IMG/VR virus record: IMGVR_UViG_3300014501_000048 | Span: 1-34,307 of that record | Source of the DNA: a virus | Direction: 5' to 3' (one strand) | Length of the DNA stretch: 34,307 nucleotides | Shown here: piece after piece, positions 14,345 to 22,150 of the stretch | How the letters are laid out: the number at the start of each line of letters is the position of its first letter | How positions within the stretch are numbered: position 1 is the stretch's first letter | Made by a program: the position numbers and the translations under genes | Notes under the pieces: generated by a model | Database searches by the model: none | Told to the model about the DNA's origin: nothing | The model's input: the letters and a program-made list of their open reading frames with translations, nothing else

Positions 14345-16204
14345 TTGGCAGACATCACACTCATTCAGTCGATTCAAGGTGGTTACGGTCAGGGCGGCGG
14401 CTCTGGCGCCGGCAACTCTACGACTTCGGTTGGCTTTGCTGGAGACACGACCCTCGGATCCCTGCTCATCTGCGCCGTCTATGTGACGGGCACTGAGACC
14501 GTGCCGAATCCTCCGGTAACTGCTGGTGTTACATGGGTCGCAATCAACAATGACGGGTACACCGGCGCCGATATAGGCGGCTGCGCGATCTATGCTTCAT
14601 ACAACACGCCCGTAATTCCGACCACATCTCTCACAGACATGCTGATCGGTACGAACACCAACTATTACGTTGAGTTTGACCTGTACGAGTTCGGCGGTCT
14701 GATCGCCAGTCCGTTTGACACGGAAGCTGTCCTTTCCGGTCCGACTCCAGGCAACACGTATGCAATTCCGACATCGGTAAACCAGACTGCGCCCAGTTCA
14801 TCTGGCTGGCAGGGCTACCTTCCGAACTTGTTCTATCCGAACGGCAGCATCAATCAGAGCACGACTGATTACTCGGTGTCTTGCGGTCATACAGGCAATA
14901 CCGATATCGTTTACATCAATGCTTTCGGTCTCCATGTTCCGAGCACAGCAACCATCGAGGGCGTCGCTGTGTACTTCCAAGGAGGAACGTACCTGCACTC
15001 TGGCGCTGGACCGACCGGCACTGGCGTAACAGTCATGCTGATGAACGGCGCGACGCCGATCGGAACTGCCAAGACGAATCTATTCTCATCGCCGTACAGC
15101 GGTCAACTCTACACGCTCGGCGGAAGCAGTGACACTTGGAGCGCTTCTCTCAGCCCGACAGGCTGCAATGCCAGCTCATTCGGTATCGGCTTCCAACAGA
15201 TCGGCGCTCACTCGACAGACATTGCGCCAGAAATCTGCGCCTGCCGCATTCAAGTTTGGTGGAATGATCCTGCTGAGTTGACAGGCACTGCGAACCTCGT
15301 GACTTCCAGCGTGGACTTGATCTTCGTTGTCGGTCAGGGCGCCCCGTCTTCTGGAAGCTACTCCGCAGTCGGTGACGGCTTCACGCTCGGTATTCAGACG
15401 TTCCTGTGCAACTTCGGCGAAGCGCAGTACCAGACAGATGTCCCCGCCGGCAGCATCCCCACATCTTTCGGCAGTGTGATGGGCGGACAAAACTGGGCTT
15501 GCTGCGCTGCTGCTTTCAAGGGCACTCCGTCAGACGGAACAGCGACACCGACTGGGGTGCAGATGATAACGGCGCTCGGTCCGACACAGCCCGGTGTCCC
15601 CATTGACTACGGCAATGGCGGAGGCGGCTCAAGCGCTCCGCTCCCGCCCGGAGTCAACGACACCTATTTCTATGTGCGCTGGGTCGGCTACCTGACACCT
15701 AGCGTGACTGGAGTCTATACTGTGGGGCTGAACTACTCCGACGGCGCAGACTTCTATATCGGATCCCAAGGCGTAGTGCAGGACTTGACTGGTGACCAGG
15801 TTTCTACTGTGCCAGATCCGAGCACTGGCATACCAGAGTTTGTTGCAGCTTCCAAAATCACGCTCACTGCGAATGTGGCGTACCCCGTCGTCATAGAATG
15901 GCAGCACGGCGCAGGACCGGATTACGAGATTCAATTCTTGTGGACTCCGCCGAGCAGAACTAACGGACCGCCATCCGAAACTCAGATCATACCGGAAGCG
16001 AACATCGCTCTCGTCGGATCCTGGTGGAACGGCACCGGACCGAGCGAAGGTCCGCCACCCGTTCCTGGGAATTGGTACCCAGAAAAGTGGTATGCTATAA
16101 TTCCATTTGGGATCGTAGAACTTGTATCCAGTATATCTCATTACGTGCTTCCATCCCTCTTGCATGCCGTTGGGCAAGCAGTACATTGGCTGCATCTGGT
16201 CTGA
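14345..16204 (+). CDS. Putative tail fibre or receptor-binding protein with PA14-like domain
   Basis: This 619-residue protein starts at TTG, with AGGAG about seven bases upstream. The first part (GDTTLGSLLICAVYVTG and PVTAGVTWVAINNDGYTGAD) looks like the beta-sandwich repeats inserted in the hub protein, so the two share a module. A second beta-rich region spans roughly residues 150-330. Residues about 437-535 resemble a PA14 domain: YFYVRWVGYLTPSVTGVYTV, NYSDGADFYIGSQGVVQDL and YPVVIEWQHGAGPDYEIQFL. PA14 domains bind glycans in adhesins and glycosidases, so recognition of a cell-surface sugar is plausible. The last 27 residues are encoded in the region also used as the start of the next GIY-YIG gene and carry no obvious domain; the protein's original end may have been altered by that insertion. 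Confidence 0.75.
   Translation: MADITLIQSIQGGYGQGGGSGAGNSTTSVGFAGDTTLGSLLICAVYVTGTETVPNPPVTAGVTWVAINNDGYTGADIGGCAIYASYNTPVIPTTSLTDMLIGTNTNYYVEFDLYEFGGLIASPFDTEAVLSGPTPGNTYAIPTSVNQTAPSSSGWQGYLPNLFYPNGSINQSTTDYSVSCGHTGNTDIVYINAFGLHVPSTATIEGVAVYFQGGTYLHSGAGPTGTGVTVMLMNGATPIGTAKTNLFSSPYSGQLYTLGGSSDTWSASLSPTGCNASSFGIGFQQIGAHSTDIAPEICACRIQVWWNDPAELTGTANLVTSSVDLIFVVGQGAPSSGSYSAVGDGFTLGIQTFLCNFGEAQYQTDVPAGSIPTSFGSVMGGQNWACCAAAFKGTPSDGTATPTGVQMITALGPTQPGVPIDYGNGGGGSSAPLPPGVNDTYFYVRWVGYLTPSVTGVYTVGLNYSDGADFYIGSQGVVQDLTGDQVSTVPDPSTGIPEFVAASKITLTANVAYPVVIEWQHGAGPDYEIQFLWTPPSRTNGPPSETQIIPEANIALVGSWWNGTGPSEGPPPVPGNWYPEKWYAIIPFGIVELVSSISHYVLPSLLHAVGQAVHWLHLV
16072..16101 (+). promoter_or_regulatory. Strong sigma-70-like promoter inside fibre gene end
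   Basis: TTGGTA at 16072-16077, 18 bases, TATAAT at 16096-16101 with a TG one base before it (extended -10). It lies inside the fibre gene and 20 bases before the TTG start of the GIY-YIG gene at 16122, so this endonuclease seems to carry its own promoter. Confidence 0.5.
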
Positions 16205-16775
16205 TGGAAAAACGCTCGAACAGCGCTTTGATGAGCACTGTAAGCCGTCTTCTTGTTGCCGGTACTTAAGAGATGCTATTGCAAAGCGCGGACGCGAGTG
16301 GTTCCGTATTGAGCAGATAGACTGCGCCAACACGCTTGAAGAACTGTGGAAAAAAGAGCGCTGCTGGATCGACACTCTTAAAACACAAGTGCAGTACGGA
16401 CACGGTTACAATCTGCGCGCTGGTGGCGGTCCGCAGCATTATGAATATAAGCACGATACAACAACGAAAGAGAAAATTGCTGCTGCAATCACTGCTTGGC
16501 ACAAAGAGAATCCGCTATCTGCTGAGACGAGAAAGAAGCTAAGCGATAGTTTGCGAAGCAGGCATCTGGATCCTCAGTTTCGTGCTGCTGTAAAAGCGGC
16601 GCAGGGACGAGCAGATGTAGTAGCAAGAAATCGAGAGCGCAACTCAACTCCTGAAGTAAAAGCAGCGCAGTCCGCTAGAATGAACTCCTATTATGCAGAC
16701 CCGCAAAAGAAAGAGCGGCAAAGAGCAGCGCAAGCGCTCTGGCGCGCACACAGATTCGGTTACTACGGCGCGTAA
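16122..16775 (+). CDS. GIY-YIG homing endonuclease overlapping fibre gene end
   Basis: This 217-residue protein has VYLI (residues 4-7), QYIGCIWSDGKTLEQRFDEH (20-39, with Arg35), WKKERCWI with the catalytic-type Glu79, and GYNLRAGGG at 95-103, so the GIY-YIG active site appears complete. The tail carries degenerate NUMOD3-like helices (KEKIAAAITAWHKENPLSAE, TRKKLSDSL) and ends in GYYGA like the protein at 582. The start is TTG at 16122, inside the last 83 bases of the fibre gene in another frame; a later start is possible but would remove the first catalytic strand. A consensus-like promoter precedes it. Insertion at the end of the fibre gene probably replaced or extended that protein's C-terminus. 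Confidence 0.85.
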   Translation: MYPVYLITCFHPSCMPLGKQYIGCIWSDGKTLEQRFDEHCKPSSCCRYLRDAIAKRGREWFRIEQIDCANTLEELWKKERCWIDTLKTQVQYGHGYNLRAGGGPQHYEYKHDTTTKEKIAAAITAWHKENPLSAETRKKLSDSLRSRHLDPQFRAAVKAAQGRADVVARNRERNSTPEVKAAQSARMNSYYADPQKKERQRAAQALWRAHRFGYYGA

Positions 16776-16791
16776 GCACATCAAAGGCGCC

Positions 16792-16814
16792 CGTCACAGG
16801 CATGACAGTATAGT
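16792..16814 (+). promoter_or_regulatory. TGTCACA-type promoter
   Basis: CGTCACA at 16792-16798, ten bases, TATAGT at 16809-16814, then GTAG. It lies in the 103-base gap before the small membrane protein at 16879 and would drive the 16.9-18.7 kb genes. Confidence 0.5.
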
Positions 16815-16878
16815 GTAGACAGCACAGCGTAAGCGCAAGCTATTTCCCGGCAGCGCGGCGCATCCTAGGGAGCAGTCC

Positions 16879-17142
16879 ATGTTCGTTCAGAGTCCGTTCG
16901 AATACGTTTCTTCTCACTTGCAAGTAATTGGTTGGCCGGCGCTCGTTTACTTTGCGTGGATGGTGAGCAAGTACTTCGAGCGCATCACAGCGCAGGCGTC
17001 GAAGACAATTACTCAGATCGACTCGATGGCGACGAATCACTTCCCGCACATGGAAGCCTCTTTGACGAAGCAAGACGATCTCCTGCACAGCGTTGACCAG
17101 AGCCTGAAAACTCTTGTGGACAGAACGCCTGACCGGAGTTAA
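16879..17142 (+). CDS. Small membrane protein (holin candidate)
   Basis: This 87-residue protein has one hydrophobic helix at about residues 16-31 (VIGWPALVYFAWMVS), then a charged helical tail with MEASLTKQDDLLHSVDQSLK that could form a coiled coil. GGGAGCAG about eight bases upstream supports the ATG. It is the first gene after the tail module, a place where phage lysis genes are often found, and single-helix small proteins of this size include holins and antiholins. There is no diagnostic motif, so holin is only a possibility. It is followed two bases later by a nuclease gene, which does not argue for or against lysis. Confidence 0.6.
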   Translation: MFVQSPFEYVSSHLQVIGWPALVYFAWMVSKYFERITAQASKTITQIDSMATNHFPHMEASLTKQDDLLHSVDQSLKTLVDRTPDRS

Positions 17143-17144
17143 AA

Positions 17145-17429
17145 TTGAGACGCTATCCCAACCTCGACGCGAATCAGCCGAGCATTGTGGAAGCGCTGCG
17201 GCAAGCTGGCGCGTCAGTGACTTCTCTAGCGAGTGTTGGTAATGGCTGCCCTGATCTACTCATTGGAATACGCAAAGTGACTACCGTCTTCGAGGTCAAG
17301 GACGGTGCGAAGCCTCCGAGCAAGCGCAAACTGACAGAGGCAGAGCAAGACTGGCACAATGCCTATCGTGGGAGCGTTTACATCGTGGAATCAGTTGAGC
17401 AAGCACTGGCGGTACTCGCCACACTTTAA
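17145..17429 (+). CDS. VRR-NUC-type small nuclease
   Basis: This 94-residue protein matches the stand-alone VRR-NUC branch of the PD-(D/E)XK nucleases. The residues are in the expected order: DANQPSIVEALRQAGA at the start, then GCPDLLIG (Asp37) and FEVKDG (Glu50, Lys52). KRKLTEAEQDWHNAYRG and a C-terminal VYIVESVEQALAVL follow. Members cut structured DNA such as Holliday junctions or flaps and are common in phages, where they may resolve replication intermediates. It starts at TTG, two bases after the previous stop, with GGAG upstream. Family size is about 90-110 residues, so it is complete. Confidence 0.82.
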   Translation: MRRYPNLDANQPSIVEALRQAGASVTSLASVGNGCPDLLIGIRKVTTVFEVKDGAKPPSKRKLTEAEQDWHNAYRGSVYIVESVEQALAVLATL

Positions 17430-17504
17430 CCTGAGCAGAGGACCTCTAACGAGGGCAGGAATCAAACGGCGGAATGCTCTGACTACGCCGAACGGGGTTA
17501 CGCT

Positions 17505-18215
17505 ATGCGGCGTATTCTGCTGACTCTCGCTCTTTCTCTGCTGTTTCTCACGCCGGCATTCGGCGCTAACCCAGCTATCGACAAGGCTCACAAAGCCAGC
17601 TACCACATTGCGCAAGAGACTGCGACAGGCGGCGGTGAGTCATGCTCTGCCACAGCCATCGGTCCTCAGGCGCTGCTGACTGCTTCTCATTGCGAAATGC
17701 CAACGGACGAGATCGCTGTCGTCGGTGAGGGCAATGATGTTGAAGGCATGGCAGTCATCGTCGGCAAGCGGCGCGACAACCTCGACCACACGATCTTGCT
17801 CGTAAAGAACATCTCCTTCCCCGTCTTCGTTGACGTGCTCCAAAAGAAGCCAGACCAGGGTGATGATGTCTTCACGTTCGGTAATCCAGGCGACTGGACA
17901 GGTGTCTTCCAAAGAGGCTACGTCTCCAGCATTCAGTACGACCAGTCTACGGCAGCAGCGCTGGGCGGCGGAAAGCCTCCGATAGTGCTGATCGACTTTC
18001 AAGCGTACCCCGGGACCTCAGGCTCAGGCGTATTCAACAATGACGGAGCGCTCGTCTTTGTTGTCAGCGAACTGGCGATGCAGTCTGAGCATGAAGCTGC
18101 GATCGCGTTTACAGGCGCTTATCTGCTGGACTTCACTGTGGACCAGCTCAACAAAGCTCGCACCTTCACCTGCCCCGCGGATCCGAAGCCCGCGCCGCCA
18201 GAAAAGAAGAAGTGA
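17505..18215 (+). CDS. Exported trypsin-like serine protease
   Basis: This 236-residue protein has a signal peptide (MRRILLTLALSLLFLTPAFG, cleavage near residue 21) and a chymotrypsin-fold catalytic triad. His62 is in LLTASHCE, Asp94 in DNLDHTILLV and Ser172 in YPGTSGSGVF. Cys47 and Cys63 are placed like the Cys42-Cys58 disulphide of trypsins. The C-terminal 15 residues are Pro/Lys-rich. It would act in the periplasm or outside the cell. Phages rarely encode exported trypsin-like proteases; prohead proteases are different folds and lack signal peptides. Possible roles are alteration of the host surface, superinfection exclusion, or help in lysis; none is shown by the sequence. Its stop overlaps the next gene's GTG start. 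Confidence 0.85.
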   Translation: MRRILLTLALSLLFLTPAFGANPAIDKAHKASYHIAQETATGGGESCSATAIGPQALLTASHCEMPTDEIAVVGEGNDVEGMAVIVGKRRDNLDHTILLVKNISFPVFVDVLQKKPDQGDDVFTFGNPGDWTGVFQRGYVSSIQYDQSTAAALGGGKPPIVLIDFQAYPGTSGSGVFNNDGALVFVVSELAMQSEHEAAIAFTGAYLLDFTVDQLNKARTFTCPADPKPAPPEKKK

Positions 18216-18379
18216 GCGCCGTGGCTTTCGACTGGGTGTATCGAGAAGTCGGCAGTCCGCTTTACGGATTCCATGACGCGCAGTTGCGCCGTATGTTCTG
18301 GATTCACCCGGGCAACAGAGCACTGTGGCGCAGGCTGCGCATACTGTTTCACGAGTGCATCGTCGATAGGATCCTATGA
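18212..18379 (+). CDS. Small hypothetical protein (55 residues)
   Basis: This gene starts at GTG 18212, overlapping the protease stop (GTGA), and ends with a TGA overlapping the next ATG (ATGA). The protein is tryptophan- and arginine-rich: it begins with FDWVYREVGSPLYGF and continues RRMFWIHPGNRALWRRLR. The double four-base overlap and full use of the interval support it being translated in an operon with its neighbours. I do not recognise the family. It has no signal peptide or clear membrane segment; the basic amphipathic middle could touch membranes or nucleic acid. Confidence 0.55.
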   Translation: MSAVAFDWVYREVGSPLYGFHDAQLRRMFWIHPGNRALWRRLRILFHECIVDRIL

Positions 18380-18708
18380 TGGGAAGTGATTACACTTGGA
18401 CGTGTCCGAAATGTGGCGTGACCCTCGAGGGCTGCGGTCCCGCTTCTCTTTCCTTCATTCAGTCCAACCACAATTACACTGAGCACACAAACCGGAGCAG
18501 GTTTCTAATCTTCTTTGGGAAAAAAACGAACGGCGGCTATGTCAGAGACAACATCGCGCCCGGGGTGCTCTTCCGCGGCATTGCAGCGCTTGACGATGCT
18601 TTCTTTGACGGTGCTCGGTTGACTAACGACGACCACAAGTTCCTGCGCAGCCTGAAAGTCTGTTGGAATCAGCCGCCTGAGCAGGCAAGATTCAGATTGA
18701 ACCCGTAA
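18376..18708 (+). CDS. Hypothetical protein with zinc-knuckle start
   Basis: This 110-residue protein begins with a probable zinc-binding knuckle (WTCPKCGVTLEGCG, Cys10 and Cys13), followed by a mixed region (RSRFLIFFGKKTNGG) and a helical C-terminal half (ALDDAFFDGARLTNDDHKFL). The ATG overlaps the previous stop. No known family is apparent. Several other short proteins with CxxC pairs occur in this window, so this may be one of a group of small accessory zinc proteins. A TGTCACA-like promoter overlaps its last codons. Confidence 0.6.
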   Translation: MMGSDYTWTCPKCGVTLEGCGPASLSFIQSNHNYTEHTNRSRFLIFFGKKTNGGYVRDNIAPGVLFRGIAALDDAFFDGARLTNDDHKFLRSLKVCWNQPPEQARFRLNP

Positions 18709-18743
18709 CAGGCACTGTGCTACTATGGGGTTACTGAGGTAAC
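18704..18743 (+). promoter_or_regulatory. TGTCACA-like promoter with GGTTAC/GGTAAC operator
   Basis: CGTAACA at 18704-18710, ten bases, TACTAT at 18721-18726. Directly downstream GGTTAC (18729-18734), three bases and GGTAAC (18738-18743) form an inverted repeat that ends at the ATG of the next gene and contains its GAGG ribosome site. A protein bound here would block both transcription and translation start. Confidence 0.5.
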
Positions 18744-19529
18744 ATGAGCACAAACGGCAGTGTCGTAACCGCTACTCCGATCCGCACCTTTCTGCTTGAC
18801 CATGAGCGCTTTCTCATCGTTCTCGTTCTCGTGATTGCTGGCTGGTTTGTCAGCGGCAAAGTCGAGGGCGTCATTGCAGCGCATGACTCCAAGAACCTCC
18901 AAGCCATCACTCTGAAAGAGAATGCAGACCTCGCGGCAGCTAACAGCGCTGCGACTACTGCGGCACAGAGCGCGGCTACTGCGCAGGAACAGGCAGCGGA
19001 GTATCAAGCGCTGGCTGCCAAGACCCAAGCGCAGGATGCTGCCTACCAGCAGCAGATCATTACCCTAACCGCGGCTCTGACTGCGCAGCAGAAGAAAGAC
19101 GACGCGCTCTCCGATCCCGCTCTCGCTCAGCGCTGGGCATCTCTGCTCAGCTTGCCGGCATCTGCTGTCACTGCGGATCCAAAGGGCGGGCTCGATGTCA
19201 CTGACAGCGCCTCACACCAGACGGTGGATGTGCTTGAGCAAGTCCCTGTCCTCAAAAACGAAGCGTCCATTACTAATGAAAGGCTTCAGGATGCGGACAC
19301 GCTGCTCTCGGCATCTAACGCACAAGTCTCTACGCTAAACACCGAAGTCGGAAGCCTCAACACTGAGGTGTCCGGCTTGCATCTCGTAATCGCTGACGAT
19401 GCAGTGAAGTGCACGGATCAGATCAAAGTCCAGCACGACAAAGATGTCAAAGCAGCCCGCAAGCGCGAGAAGTGGATCGCGATTGTAAGCACAATTCTCG
19501 GCGCAGTTGCACGCGCTGCCATAAAGTAA
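18744..19529 (+). CDS. Membrane-anchored coiled-coil protein (spanin-like)
   Basis: This 261-residue protein has one N-terminal membrane helix at about residues 23-37 (FLIVLVLVIAGWFVS) and then a long Ala/Gln-rich helical region (residues 50-110) that should form a coiled coil. A second heptad-like part (STLNTEVGSLNTEVSGLH) and a basic-hydrophobic C-terminus (KREKWIAIVSTILGAVARAA) follow. A cytoplasm-in, periplasm-out topology with a long helical stalk resembles inner-membrane spanins, though it is longer than most Rz proteins and I see no outer-membrane partner with a lipobox. A virion or membrane structural role is an alternative. It has its own promoter-operator. Confidence 0.6.
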   Translation: MSTNGSVVTATPIRTFLLDHERFLIVLVLVIAGWFVSGKVEGVIAAHDSKNLQAITLKENADLAAANSAATTAAQSAATAQEQAAEYQALAAKTQAQDAAYQQQIITLTAALTAQQKKDDALSDPALAQRWASLLSLPASAVTADPKGGLDVTDSASHQTVDVLEQVPVLKNEASITNERLQDADTLLSASNAQVSTLNTEVGSLNTEVSGLHLVIADDAVKCTDQIKVQHDKDVKAARKREKWIAIVSTILGAVARAAIK

Positions 19530-19562
19530 TTCATCTCGCATTCCTGAAAGGCTCTCACTCCC

Positions 19563-21344
19563 ATGGCGATTGCAGGTCTCACGACTCCGCACCAAGAAGC
19601 GCTGTACGAACAAGCGAAAGCTTACATCGCAGCGAACGGGCCTACGAGCGCTCGACAACTCACAAAGATTCTGCACATGAACAGGCGGACATCAGGCAAG
19701 ATCGCGAAGATGCTCAACGTCAGCGGAACAGGTAACGGCAGTGGCAAGCGTGCTGCTGCTCAGCCAGCAGCGAAGCTGACTGAGACTGATGAAGTCAACG
19801 GCGACAAGCGCACGATCACGATGCCGCGCACGCGGATCCACACGCTGGCGCAGCTCGTTGAAGCATGCGACATCGACTTGAACGAGTGGTTCGTTGAGCG
19901 CTTCGTCTGCAACAAGTGGGAGATGGGCTACATTCAGAATGTGTCCCGCACTGAGCGCACAGACAGCGAGCAGGAACCAGCGACCGAGATCGAGAATGAG
20001 GGCAATGAGACCGCGCCCGAGAATCAAGCTGCGCCTGAAGTCACGAAGGTGAAGCGCGTCAACATCGAGAAGACTTCCAGCACGCAGTCTCTCTACCAAG
20101 TCAAGGCATTCTTGGCTCGCAGAGTTGTGACGGAAGCCGGCAACACGGTGTTCGATGAGGGCGGTTACATCTCTGAGATTGCGAACCTGCGCGGGAAGCT
20201 GGAGAAGCAGAACGTCCAGATCCGCAAAGAGAAAGCCATCTCGAAACACAACTCGCTGAATCACTTCGGCGCCGATGACTTCCTCAAGAAGCTGCACGGC
20301 TTCATGGACAAGATGGGCGACTGCTCTCTGCCGTATGAGCGCCCAGTGGCGCACGCGCCAATCATTGACCCAGTTGTCCGAGAGGGACACACTGAAGATG
20401 CAGTCGCGCTCTGGTCTGACATGCACTTTGGTGATCGCACCCGCCGAGAAGACATGAGCGGCTTTCCCAAGTTCGATATGCCAGTCAGCGGCAATCGCTG
20501 GGGCTATGTTATCCGCAAGATGAAGCAGTGCCTCACTCTTCACCGCGCCATGTACCCGCTCGATACTCTGAACATCTGGGTCGGCGGAGATGTTGGCAAC
20601 GGGATCCTGCACGACTCTCCGAACTCGAACGAACTCTTCACTCCAGCGCAGGTTCATTTTTCATACCACATGCTGAAGTTCGCAATCGAAGATGCGCTCA
20701 CGCTCTGCAAGACTGACGAGAACGGCAAGCAGGTCGTGAAAAAGATCAAGCTGCTATTCACCGTCGGCAACCACATGCGGATGGATGAGAAGATGCCTTA
20801 CAAGTTCCAGGCGCAGCGCACCCTCGACTGGTTGATTTATCAGTTCGTCATCGAGCGCTTCGCGGGCAATCCGAACATCGAAATCAAGCAAGAGATGGCG
20901 CCGTACATCTTCGAGAACATCCGCGGACACCGCCACCTCTTTGCGCACGGGATGCAAGTCGGCTATCGCAACAGTCCTGACGCGCAGTGCAAGAGCATGG
21001 CATCCTTCATCGACCGCGTCCGCGCTCTGTTCGATTCACCTGAGTGGCGCAATGCTAACAAGTTGCAGGGTGAGACCTTCTCTCGCATCTGCATCGGAGA
21101 CATTCACGTCCCTGTCAGCTTCCCGCGCCTCATCAGCAACGGCTCACTGAACGGACAGAACGAACTCGGTGTCAACTGGGTGATGGAACCGATCCCGGCT
21201 GGACAGCAACTCTTCGGAGTCTCTGACAAGCACCTCGAAACGTGGAAGTACTTCTTGGACTGCACTCACGTCCAAGATGAACCGTGCGACTCGAATGTGT
21301 ACGGAGAATATGCGAGAGCGTATGCAGATAAGCTCGGCAGATAA
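19563..21344 (+). CDS. Metallophosphoesterase with N-terminal winged-helix-like region
   Basis: This 593-residue protein has the motifs of calcineurin-like phosphoesterases: SDMHFGD (about residue 285), GGDVGNG (340), TVGNHMRMD (about 402) and FAHGMQVG (about 461). The N-terminal 55 residues read like a winged helix (ARQLTKILHMNRRTSGKIAK) and about residues 70-180 are a charged linker. Such enzymes act on DNA ends (SbcD/Mre11-like) or on nucleotides; the GNH and GD motifs fit the fold, while the substrate is unclear. A DNA role is suggested by the N-terminal DNA-binding-like part and by RecA 2 kb downstream. It is a stand-alone gene with a modest GAAAGG ribosome site. Confidence 0.75.
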   Translation: MAIAGLTTPHQEALYEQAKAYIAANGPTSARQLTKILHMNRRTSGKIAKMLNVSGTGNGSGKRAAAQPAAKLTETDEVNGDKRTITMPRTRIHTLAQLVEACDIDLNEWFVERFVCNKWEMGYIQNVSRTERTDSEQEPATEIENEGNETAPENQAAPEVTKVKRVNIEKTSSTQSLYQVKAFLARRVVTEAGNTVFDEGGYISEIANLRGKLEKQNVQIRKEKAISKHNSLNHFGADDFLKKLHGFMDKMGDCSLPYERPVAHAPIIDPVVREGHTEDAVALWSDMHFGDRTRREDMSGFPKFDMPVSGNRWGYVIRKMKQCLTLHRAMYPLDTLNIWVGGDVGNGILHDSPNSNELFTPAQVHFSYHMLKFAIEDALTLCKTDENGKQVVKKIKLLFTVGNHMRMDEKMPYKFQAQRTLDWLIYQFVIERFAGNPNIEIKQEMAPYIFENIRGHRHLFAHGMQVGYRNSPDAQCKSMASFIDRVRALFDSPEWRNANKLQGETFSRICIGDIHVPVSFPRLISNGSLNGQNELGVNWVMEPIPAGQQLFGVSDKHLETWKYFLDCTHVQDEPCDSNVYGEYARAYADKLGR

Positions 21345-21447
21345 GGCGCGCTGTTACATCTTGATCGCTGCAGGGTTGCTGCTCGGGGCAGCAGCAGCCT
21401 TGCGAATTCTGCTGGACATCTGTATTCTCCATCACTGTATAAGATAA
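21322..21447 (+). CDS. Tiny membrane protein (41 residues), probable
   Basis: This short frame starts inside the end of the phosphoesterase gene and reads MQISSADKARCYILIAAGLL, then a hydrophobic helix, ending in a Cys/His-rich tail. The hydrophobic stretch (residues 10-35) would span a membrane. It fills the gap before the FkbM gene. The ribosome site is weak (GAGAG) and the overlap with the upstream gene is 23 bases, so it may not be real. Confidence 0.35.
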   Translation: MQISSADKARCYILIAAGLLLGAAAALRILLDICILHHCIR

Positions 21448-21457
21448 AGGTTACGCC

Positions 21458-22150
21458 GTGGAACAAAGCCTATTCGACCAAGCAGACTATAGCCGCAAGA
21501 TGCCGTCGCTCACTCGTGTTTGTGATTTCTGGTGTAGAGAAGAGTCAGATGACTTCGCTCTCGTCCCCGGCGGTCGCCGTGTAAATGGTAACTGGAAGTT
21601 CATCAAAGATTTGCGCGCAGACGAAACGTGGCTCGACATCGGCGCTCATATTGGTACTTTTGGTGCTGTCATTGCGCCGCAAGTCAAGCATGTTATCGCA
21701 CTCGAAGCGTGCCCTGAGACGTTTGAAGTTCTTAAATTGAACACAGCAAGCGCTCGGAATGTAGAATGCCGCTGGCAAGCAGTAGTCGGTGCAGAGCAGC
21801 AGACTGTGCGCTTCCATCAGTCACGCGGTCGAACTATGGGGCACGTAGTACCGGCAGGTGCTCGTAGCTATATCGAAGTGCCGGCGGTCTCTTTCAACAG
21901 CCTGTTAACGCAAGAGGTCTGCGTAAAGATGGACATTGAAGGCGGCGAGAAAGACATTCTCGACCACCTCACAGACTGGTCTCGGATCAGGCGCTTTCTT
22001 CTTGAGTTTCATAGCAAAGCACTGAAAGACGACGATCACGAATACTGCAAGCAGGTACTAGAACGCTTCCGTGCTAACTTCCGGAGCGTCGCGACGACAT
22101 TTGACGACAGCAAGAAGAGTTGGGAGTGGCACATTTACGGTGAACGTTAG
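21458..22150 (+). CDS. FkbM-family methyltransferase
   Basis: This 230-residue protein carries the SAM-binding motif LDIGAHIGTFG (residues 59-69), the acidic strand end LEACPE (Glu83) and the FkbM signature VKMDIEGGEKDIL near residue 160, so the Rossmann-fold methyltransferase core is complete. FkbM members methylate hydroxyl groups of small molecules or sugars, and in phages may alter host surface glycans or nucleotides. It starts at GTG with AAAGG upstream. Its last 77 bases overlap the 3' end of an antisense HNH gene, showing that two unrelated units have been pressed together here. The substrate cannot be told from sequence. Confidence 0.85.
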   Translation: MEQSLFDQADYSRKMPSLTRVCDFWCREESDDFALVPGGRRVNGNWKFIKDLRADETWLDIGAHIGTFGAVIAPQVKHVIALEACPETFEVLKLNTASARNVECRWQAVVGAEQQTVRFHQSRGRTMGHVVPAGARSYIEVPAVSFNSLLTQEVCVKMDIEGGEKDILDHLTDWSRIRRFLLEFHSKALKDDDHEYCKQVLERFRANFRSVATTFDDSKKSWEWHIYGER

